7,895 nucleotides of DNA, taken from assembly GCA_030643125.1 (NCBI GenBank), contig DAOWML010000090.1:1-7895 (forward strand), read 5' to 3'. The notes below the pieces were generated by a model, which did not search any database, was not told the DNA's origin, and was given only the letters and a program-made list of their open reading frames with translations. The DNA comes from Bacteroidales bacterium (GTDB taxonomy: Bacteria; Bacteroidota; Bacteroidia; Bacteroidales; UBA12077). Position 1 is the stretch's first letter; the number at the start of each line of letters is the position of its first letter. The translations under genes were made by a program, and so were the position numbers. This document shows, one piece after another, positions 1-5,243 of the stretch.

Positions 1-3000
1 ATATGTTTGACCTGTTACATGAAAGGGGTTGTGGACATATAAAAATTTTTGGTGGTGGCGGTGGAGTTATTTTACCTAAGGAAAATGATGAATTGCAGAA
101 ATATGGTATTGCAGGTATCTATTCTCCTGATGATGGAAGAAGAATGGGTTTGCAGGGTATGATTAATGATTTGATGCAAAAGTCGGATTATCCTCTTGGA
201 TCTGAGGAAATCAATCTTGAAAAAGTTAAATCTAAGGATCAATATGAAATAGCATCTTTGATCACAAAAGCAGAAAATTACTCTGAGCAAGCCAAAGATT
301 ATTTAGATAATATTCGAAAAGATATTGTTGATTTAAATACTCCGGTAATTGGAATTACCGGGACAGGTGGATCTGGCAAATCTTCCATCGTTGATGAAAT
401 AATCAGGAGGTTTATAGATATATATCCGGATCTGAATATTGGAATAGTAACCGTCGACCCATCAAAAAGGAAAAGTGGCGGTGCTTTATTGGGCGACAGA
501 ATTAGAATGAATTCAATTAATCATCCTAATATTTATATGCGTTCGCTGGCAACACGACAACAAAATCTGGCTTTATCTGCTCATGTTAAGGATGCAATTG
601 ATATTCTTAAATATGCAAATTTTGATATAATCATTTTAGAATCATCCGGTATTGGGCAATCTGATACAGAAATTATTGACCAGAGCGATGTGTATTTTTA
701 TGTCATGACTCCGGACTATGGAGCAGCATCTCAACTGGAAAAAATAGCAATGCTTGATTATGCTGATATTATAGCATTGAATAAGTTTGATAAACAAGGA
801 GCGTTGGATGCTTTACGCGATGTGAAAAAACAATATCAAAGGAATAATTTATTATTTGAAACTCCTGTTGATGAAATGCCTGTTTTTGGAACAATTGCCT
901 CACAATACAATAATGAAGGAGTAAATATTCTGTTTGATAAGTTGATGAAAACAGTAACTGCGAAAACCGGATTCAATTTTCCTGAAACAAATTATTCATT
1001 ACGAATTAGCCATAATAAAGAGCAAGTTGTACCATCTGGCAAAGTAAGATATCTTTCAGAAATTGCTGACACCATAAGAACTTACAATCAACATGTTGAG
1101 GATCAGGCAAAAATAGCAAACCGATGGCAAGCTTTGGTTACCTCAGAGGCAGAAATTGGAAATAAAAATGGATTTTCAGAACAGATAAAGAATAGAATTG
1201 CATCATTGAAAGATGACCTTGGCAACGAAAGTATTAAGATAATTGAGAACTGGGAAAGCAAAAAGAAAAAATATAAGAATGAATTTTATACATACGAGGT
1301 TAGAGGAAAATCAATTAAAGTAGAAACGCATATTAAATCATTATCTCAATCTAAGATACCTAAAATTGCTCTTCCTTCCTATTCTTCCTGGGGTGACATT
1401 TTAAAATGGAATTTAAAAGAAAATGTACCCGGAGAGTTTCCATATGCAGCAGGTGTATTTCCCTTTAAACGCGAATCGGAAGATCCAACGCGAATGTTTG
1501 CCGGAGAAGGAGGACCTGAACGAACCAATAAAAGATTCCATTATCTTTCAAAAGGACAAAAAGCAAAACGTTTATCTACAGCCTACGATTCCGTTACACT
1601 TTATGGAGCAAATCCTGATATTCGGCCTGATATCTTCGGGAAAATTGGCAATTCCGGTGTTTCAGTGGCTTGTTTAGATGATGCTAAAAAGCTTTATTCA
1701 GGTTTTGATCTTCTTGATCCTTACACATCAGTTTCGATGACAATTAACGGACCCGCTCCCTTTATGGTTGGTTATTTCATAAATACAGCTATTGATCAAA
1801 GTTGCGAAAAATATATAATTGAGAATGGCCTGAAAGAAAAAGTAAAAAAACAAATTAAGAAAATATACAAAGAGAGAGGGGGGAATCTCCCTGAATATCA
1901 AGGTAATTTACCAGATACGAGTAACGGATTAGGTTTATTTCTATTAGGAGTAACCGGCGATCAGGTATTACCTAAAGATATTTATAACAAAATAAAGGAA
2001 AATACATTACATAAAGTGAGAGGAACAATTCAGGCTGATATTTTAAAAGAGGATCAGGCACAAAATACATGTATCTTCTCAACTGATTTTGCTCTAAAAA
2101 TGATGGGTGATATTCAGGAGTATTTTATTGATGAAAATGTTAAGAATTTCTATTCGGTATCCATTTCTGGTTATCATATGGCTGAAGCCGGAGCTAACCC
2201 TATTACTCAACTTGCTTTTACCCTGGCCAATGGTTTCACATTTGTCGAGTATTATCTATCGCGGGGCATGAAAATAGATGATTTTGCACCTAGCTTATCA
2301 TTTTTCTTTTCTAATGGTTTGGATCCTGAATATTCTGTGATTGGGAAAGTAGCCAGAATAATATGGTCAAAAGCAATGAAAAATAAATATAAAGCCAACT
2401 CTTTATCTCAAAAACTTAAGTACCACATTCAAACTTCCGGAAGGTCTTTACATTCTCAGGAAATCGAATTTAATGATATTAGAACCACTCTTCAGGCACT
2501 TTCAGGAATCTACGATAATTGTAACTCCTTACATACAAATGCATATGACGAGGCTATTACCACTCCTACAGAAGAATCTGTCAGGCGAGCAATAGCTATT
2601 CAAATGATAATCAATCATGAGTATGGATTGGCAAAAAACCAGAATCCTTTACAAGGATCTTTTATTATAGAAGAATTAACGGATCTTGTGGAAGAAGCGG
2701 TATTACTGGAGTTTGACAGGCTTACAGATCGCGGAGGTGTCTTAGGTGCAATGGAATCAATGTATCAAAGGGGCAAGATTCAGGACGAATCTCTCTATTA
2801 TGAGTCTCTTAAACACAGTGGCGAACTTCCTATTATGGGAGTGAATACATTTTTATCATCTCAAGGTTCACCAACTATAGTTCCAAAAGAAGTAATCAGA
2901 GCAACTGAGGAAGAGAAAAATTATCAAATCGAAAATTTGAAACGCTTACATAAGGCAAATGAAAATATTTCTAAGAAGATATTAACAGATCTCAAACAAG

Positions 3001-3119
3001 CGGTTCTTGATAATAAAAACACTTTCGAATACCTGATGGAAGTAACAAAACATTGTTCTATTGGACAAATAACAAATGCTTTGTATGAAGTAGGAGGCCA
3101 GTATAGAAGAAATATGTAA
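1..3119 (+). CDS. icmF: Fused isobutyryl-CoA mutase IcmF (5'-truncated by window edge)
   Basis: This coenzyme B12-dependent mutase interconverts isobutyryl-CoA and n-butyryl-CoA and carries its own G-protein chaperone in one chain. Residues are counted from the ATG at base 3. Residues 1-60 are the end of the B12-binding Rossmann domain (GGGGGVI at 17-23). The MeaB-like GTPase follows: P-loop GTGGSGKS 120-127, DPSKRKSGGALLGDR 152-166, ESSGIGQSD 213-221 and NKFD 260-263. The mutase barrel runs from about 455 to the end, with the catalytic-type His725 in SGYHMAEAGA. Phe499 and Gln687 sit where methylmalonyl-CoA mutase has Tyr89 and Arg207, which is the isobutyryl-CoA signature. The C-terminus GGQYRRNM looks complete. 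The ATG at base 3 is internal: the B12-ligating DxHxxG motif and about 90-100 residues lie upstream of the window. A stretch at about 600-672 is longer than in the mutases I recall. It precedes buk on the same strand and may be cotranscribed. Confidence 0.95.
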   Translation, partial: MFDLLHERGCGHIKIFGGGGGVILPKENDELQKYGIAGIYSPDDGRRMGLQGMINDLMQKSDYPLGSEEINLEKVKSKDQYEIASLITKAENYSEQAKDYLDNIRKDIVDLNTPVIGITGTGGSGKSSIVDEIIRRFIDIYPDLNIGIVTVDPSKRKSGGALLGDRIRMNSINHPNIYMRSLATRQQNLALSAHVKDAIDILKYANFDIIILESSGIGQSDTEIIDQSDVYFYVMTPDYGAASQLEKIAMLDYADIIALNKFDKQGALDALRDVKKQYQRNNLLFETPVDEMPVFGTIASQYNNEGVNILFDKLMKTVTAKTGFNFPETNYSLRISHNKEQVVPSGKVRYLSEIADTIRTYNQHVEDQAKIANRWQALVTSEAEIGNKNGFSEQIKNRIASLKDDLGNESIKIIENWESKKKKYKNEFYTYEVRGKSIKVETHIKSLSQSKIPKIALPSYSSWGDILKWNLKENVPGEFPYAAGVFPFKRESEDPTRMFAGEGGPERTNKRFHYLSKGQKAKRLSTAYDSVTLYGANPDIRPDIFGKIGNSGVSVACLDDAKKLYSGFDLLDPYTSVSMTINGPAPFMVGYFINTAIDQSCEKYIIENGLKEKVKKQIKKIYKERGGNLPEYQGNLPDTSNGLGLFLLGVTGDQVLPKDIYNKIKENTLHKVRGTIQADILKEDQAQNTCIFSTDFALKMMGDIQEYFIDENVKNFYSVSISGYHMAEAGANPITQLAFTLANGFTFVEYYLSRGMKIDDFAPSLSFFFSNGLDPEYSVIGKVARIIWSKAMKNKYKANSLSQKLKYHIQTSGRSLHSQEIEFNDIRTTLQALSGIYDNCNSLHTNAYDEAITTPTEESVRRAIAIQMIINHEYGLAKNQNPLQGSFIIEELTDLVEEAVLLEFDRLTDRGGVLGAMESMYQRGKIQDESLYYESLKHSGELPIMGVNTFLSSQGSPTIVPKEVIRATEEEKNYQIENLKRLHKANENISKKILTDLKQAVLDNKNTFEYLMEVTKHCSIGQITNALYEVGGQYRRNM

Positions 3120-3120
3120 A

Positions 3121-3179
3121 TATATTTGAAACCTTAGAAATATATTTTTGATATTTAAATCTTTCAACGTATCTTGAAA
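3121..3179 (+). promoter_or_regulatory. Weak candidate promoter and small inverted repeat before butyrate kinase
   Basis: The 115-base gap between icmF and buk contains TATTTTTG at 3143-3150, which fits the Bacteroidota -7 consensus TAnnTTTG. A TTTG at 3125-3128 lies upstream, but its 14-base spacing is shorter than the usual 17-23. An inverted repeat, TTTCAA-N6-TTGAAA, lies at 3162-3179. No convincing terminator is visible after icmF, so read-through into buk is equally possible. Short matches like these are common by chance in such AT-rich DNA. Confidence 0.2.
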
Positions 3180-3234
3180 TAAATTTAATAGAATCATTTT
3201 TTAACAAATTCAATAACTCTATAAAACTCTAAGT

Positions 3235-4329
3235 ATGAATTACAAAATAGATTATTCAGCAGAAAATTTAATTCTTGTCATTAATCCCAGAATTCCTTTT
3301 ACTAAAATTGGAATTTACAATAATAAAAACCTTGTGTTTTTAAAAAAAATAATACATCCTGAAGAAGATTTGCTAAAATTTTCAAAGATCGAAGACCAGA
3401 CAAATTATAGAAAAGATGCAGTTATAAAAGAGTTGAAAGATAATGATATTGATTTCGAAAAAATTAGACTTGTGATTAGCAGAGGTGGTTTGCTTAAACC
3501 TGTAAAATCAGGTGTTTATCTTATTACAGATAAAGTAAAACAGGATCTTGCTAATTCAATTCAGGGCACAGATGTGGTAAATTTAGGTGGATTAATTGCC
3601 GGTAGCATTGTTGATAAGTTCCCAAATGCAAATGCTTTCGTTGCTGATCCGGTAGTTGTCGATGAATATAATGATCTTGCAAAGGTTACAGGTTTACCTG
3701 AACTAAAAAGAAAGTCTATTTTTCATGCACTAAATCAAAAATATATCGCACATCAATATTCAAAATCCATACATAAAGAATATAAAGATCTGAATTTAAT
3801 TGTTGCTCATTTAGGATCTGGAATCACCGTTGGTGCACACCAAAAAGGATGTGTTATCGACTCAAATATGGGATACGATGGTGATGGCCCGTTTTCTCCT
3901 ATCAGAGCTGGTAGTTTACCTACAGGAGATCTTATCAGACTATGTTTTAGCGGGAAATATACCGAAGAAGAGTTGTTGAAAAAAGTAAGTATGGAAGGTG
4001 GTTTGTATGCTTATTTTGGAACTTTTAGCGGTATGGAGATTAACAAAAGAGTAGAAGAAGGTGATAAAGAAGCTACATTTATTTTTGAAGCTATGGCATA
4101 TCAGGTATCTAAAACTATTGGTTCTATGTATGCAGTCTTAGGAGGAAAGGTAGATGCCATATTAATTACAGGATCAATTGCTCATAGTTCATGGTTTGTT
4201 CGTAAAATATTAGAAAGAGTTGAAGATATAGCACCTGTTTCTGTATTTCCTGGATCCGATGATATACAAACATTAGCCTTGAAAGGGCTTGATGTGTTAC
4301 ATGGAGATGAAGATGTACGTGTTTACTAA
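3235..4329 (+). CDS. buk: Butyrate (branched-chain fatty acid) kinase, divergent
   Basis: Buk-family acyl kinases (ASKHA fold, acetate kinase relatives) transfer phosphate between acyl phosphate and ADP, giving butyrate or isobutyrate plus ATP, or run in reverse; the enzyme is cytoplasmic. The 364 residues match the family length. Visible motifs are RGGLLKP 83-89, ADPVVVDEY 137-145, HALNQK 164-169, HLGSGITVGAH 192-202, DGDGPFSPIRAGSLPTGD 215-232 with Arg224, CFSGKYTEEE 237-246, EAMAYQVSKTIG 285-296 and ITGSIAHS 311-318. The start at 3235 is the only plausible ATG, and no Shine-Dalgarno is present. It is odd that the N-terminal phosphate loop, normally NPGSTSTK in this family, reads NPRIPFTK at 17-24, and that PIPGGTY after RGGLLK reads PVKSGVY. 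The fold assignment is secure, while substrate and activity are less so. Its position 115 bases after icmF suggests use of butyryl/isobutyryl groups. Phosphotransbutyrylase is not in the window. Confidence 0.9.
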   Translation: MNYKIDYSAENLILVINPRIPFTKIGIYNNKNLVFLKKIIHPEEDLLKFSKIEDQTNYRKDAVIKELKDNDIDFEKIRLVISRGGLLKPVKSGVYLITDKVKQDLANSIQGTDVVNLGGLIAGSIVDKFPNANAFVADPVVVDEYNDLAKVTGLPELKRKSIFHALNQKYIAHQYSKSIHKEYKDLNLIVAHLGSGITVGAHQKGCVIDSNMGYDGDGPFSPIRAGSLPTGDLIRLCFSGKYTEEELLKKVSMEGGLYAYFGTFSGMEINKRVEEGDKEATFIFEAMAYQVSKTIGSMYAVLGGKVDAILITGSIAHSSWFVRKILERVEDIAPVSVFPGSDDIQTLALKGLDVLHGDEDVRVY

Positions 4330-4352
4330 AATATGACCCAATAATAAATCTG

Positions 4353-4384
4353 AAGTGGTATTTCTTTACGAAGTACCACTTTTT
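4353..4384 (+). terminator. Intrinsic terminator of buk, overlapping the convergent gene's 3' end
   Basis: AAGTGGTA (4353-4360) pairs with TACCACTT (4374-4381), and an inner CTT/AAG stem (4364-4366 with 4371-4373) closes a TACG loop. On the + strand it runs into TTTTTATTATTT, as expected for a Rho-independent terminator of buk. The hairpin includes the stop codon and last codons of the minus-strand thioesterase (4366-4368 onwards). Read from the minus strand, the stem is followed by CAGATTTATT, a poorer T-run, so it works best in the + direction. Confidence 0.7.
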
Positions 4385-4860
4385 ATTATTTCTTTAATAT
4401 ATTTATCCGGAACCTGGATTGTTACAACCTCTCCGGTTGCAGTTACAATATCATTAGCGAATACCTCCACATCAACGATAACCTTTCTTCCATTAATTTC
4501 TCTAATTCTCCCTCTAATCTGCAAAGTGCAATCAATAGGTGTCGGCTTTAAGTATTTTACATTTAACGTACCGGTTAGAAACCTGAATGAGGGTTCTGTA
4601 TCCATCTCCCTGTTTTCCTTTTTATACATTGCAGCCGCTGCCGAACCTGTACCATGACAATCAATCAGAGAAGCAATTAAACCGCCATATACAAAACCAG
4701 GAATAGCAGTATGATATGGTTTAGGAGTGAATGTACTTAATGTTTCATCACCATCCCAAACAGTTTTTATTTGATATCCATGTTCATTTAGGTTTCCACA
4801 ACCGTAGCAGTGGCTTAAGTGATCAGGATAATAGTCTTGAAATGCTTTTATCTTTTTCAT
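4366..4860 (-). CDS. PaaI-family hotdog-fold acyl-CoA thioesterase
   Basis: The predicted 164-residue cytoplasmic protein should hydrolyse an acyl-CoA to the free acid and CoA. A hotdog-fold signature is centred on PGFVYGGLIASLIDCHGTG (54-72): the helix-bearing GG-L-I segment with Asp67 in the position of the PaaI-type catalytic acid. The second half of the fold is seen in TGTLNVKYLKPTPIDCTLQIRGRI (96-119) and GRKVIVDVEVFANDIVTATGEVVTIQVP (124-151). An N-terminal HCYGCGNLNEHG motif (17-28, Cys18 and Cys21) is a feature I associate with one PaaI subgroup. The ATG at 4858-4860 gives the natural length; no ribosome binding sequence is seen. The gene is convergent with buk, whose stop is 36 bases away, and divergent from the acyl-CoA synthetase. 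The acyl substrate cannot be told from sequence. Confidence 0.85.
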   Translation of the reverse strand: MKKIKAFQDYYPDHLSHCYGCGNLNEHGYQIKTVWDGDETLSTFTPKPYHTAIPGFVYGGLIASLIDCHGTGSAAAAMYKKENREMDTEPSFRFLTGTLNVKYLKPTPIDCTLQIRGRIREINGRKVIVDVEVFANDIVTATGEVVTIQVPDKYIKEIIKSGTS

Positions 4861-4882
4861 TTATAAATCAATTAATTCAAGC

Positions 4883-4890
4883 CAAAATTA
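4883..4890 (-). promoter_or_regulatory. Candidate -7 element for the thioesterase gene
   Basis: On the minus strand this reads TAATTTTG, an exact fit to the Bacteroidota -7 consensus TAnnTTTG. It lies 22 bases upstream of the thioesterase ATG, which would give a short leader. No TTTG/TTG at the expected -33 spacing is seen, so the call rests on one element only. Confidence 0.3.
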
Positions 4891-4929
4891 ATCAAATCAA
4901 TTTATTTATATAAATATATATAAAGTTTT

Positions 4930-5102
4930 TTAAATTAATCTGACTCCTATCCGAACACCACGATATTACTCAATAATTATAATTATGTCGATTACGAAAT
5001 TATTTCATCTCCGGACAGTTTCACTATCGTGCTAGCTTTACCCATTTCTTTAGTAGCCATTATTCCCATTAAAACCAAAATAGCCGAATAAACATTTTTA
5101 AA
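4930..5102 (-). pseudogene. Possible decayed minus-strand gene fragment
   Basis: Read on the minus strand, this stretch holds two protein-like segments in different frames. The first (5102 down to the stop at 4992-4994) opens FKNVYSAILVLMGIMA, like a signal peptide whose start Met is missing, and ends STIVKLSGDEIIS. It has an internal ATG at 5067-5069 giving a 25-residue reading frame. The second (4965 down to the stop at 4930-4932) reads YRGVRIGVRLI and stops, resembling the C-terminal strand that ends many Bacteroidota outer-membrane barrel proteins. The segment is less AT-rich than the DNA on either side. It could be a relic of a secreted or outer-membrane protein gene with internal loss and frameshift, a genuine 25-residue peptide, or chance. 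I do not recognise a parent family with confidence. Confidence 0.25.
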
Positions 5103-5105
5103 TTA

Positions 5106-5181
5106 AGATTGTTAATATTTAATTAACATATAATTTCCTTTAATAATATTAAATACTACTTTTGACAACACTTAACAATCT
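5106..5181. repeat. 10-base inverted repeat AGATTGTTAA / TTAACAATCT
   Basis: AGATTGTTAA (5106-5115) is the exact reverse complement of TTAACAATCT (5172-5181), with 56 bases between. The right copy falls between the -35-like and -10-like elements proposed for the synthetase, and the left copy overlaps the GTTAAT palindrome. Paired sites for one regulator are possible, with a DNA loop as one reading. Confidence 0.3.
5111..5127. repeat. Short AT-rich palindrome GTTAAT-N5-ATTAAC
   Basis: GTTAAT (5111-5116) and ATTAAC (5122-5127) form a perfect 6-base inverted repeat around ATTTA. It sits in the spacer upstream of the acyl-CoA synthetase promoter candidate. It has the size of a regulator half-site pair, but AT-only arms of this length arise easily by chance here. 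Confidence 0.25.
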
Positions 5182-5190
5182 AAATATGTG
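5162..5190 (+). promoter_or_regulatory. Candidate promoter of the acyl-CoA synthetase
   Basis: TTGACA (5162-5167, within TTTGACA) is followed after 17 bases by TATGTG (5185-5190). A looser Bacteroidota-style match, TTTG (5161-5164) with TAAATATG (5181-5188), overlaps it. The start of transcription would fall near 5195-5200, about 45 bases before the ATG and inside the palindrome at 5187-5207. The phosphatase gene also has a TTGACAA box upstream. Confidence 0.35.
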
Positions 5191-5207
5191 AATAAAAAGT
5201 ATTCACA
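5187..5207. promoter_or_regulatory. Perfect 8+8 palindrome TGTGAATA-N5-TATTCACA, probable operator
   Basis: The two 8-base arms (5187-5194 and 5200-5207) are exact reverse complements around AAAAG. The arms are mixed-sequence rather than pure A/T, so chance is less likely than for the other repeats here. The site ends 36 bases before the synthetase ATG and overlaps the predicted -10 and transcription start, the classic place for a repressor of a dimeric family. The regulator is not in the window. As RNA it could instead form a short leader hairpin. Confidence 0.45.
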
Positions 5208-5243
5208 ACCGTATGATTTTAACTTACTTCATATTAAATAATT

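Larger units (their letters stand above)
4861..5243. other. 383-base divergent intergenic region
   Basis: This gap lies between the diverging thioesterase and acyl-CoA synthetase genes. Its two flanks are extremely AT-rich. The middle, about 4939-5070, is visibly less AT-biased and shows the possible minus-strand gene remnant listed separately. The right part holds two palindromes, a 10-base inverted repeat and a promoter-like pair in front of the synthetase. No tRNA, riboswitch or intact ORF of normal size is recognisable. Confidence 0.6.

Noticed and set aside
3..5. ATG at base 3 as the true start of the mutase
   Set aside because: The frame begins in the middle of the B12-binding domain and lacks the DxHxxG motif; the gene clearly continues upstream of the window.
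72..290. Minus-strand ORF inside icmF
   Set aside because: It lies antisense to strongly conserved mutase sequence and its translation shows no recognisable domain.
1423..1677. Plus-strand ORF in another frame of icmF
   Set aside because: It is fully inside the conserved mutase domain and looks like a shifted-frame translation.
2982..3197. Minus-strand ORF over the end of icmF
   Set aside because: It overlaps the conserved C-terminus of the mutase, and its product has low-complexity Phe/Ile/Leu content typical of antisense AT-rich DNA.
4355..4657. Hydrophobic plus-strand ORF opposite the thioesterase
   Set aside because: It is antisense to a well-supported hotdog-fold gene; its apparent membrane character comes from reading the complementary strand.
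4731..4913. 60-codon plus-strand ORF over the thioesterase start
   Set aside because: It is antisense to the conserved N-terminal CYGCG motif and has no recognisable content.
5187..5207. CRP-type binding site (TGTGA ... TCACA)
   Set aside because: The half-sites match, but the spacing is 11 bases rather than the 6 of the CRP consensus, so it is recorded only as a palindrome of unknown regulator.
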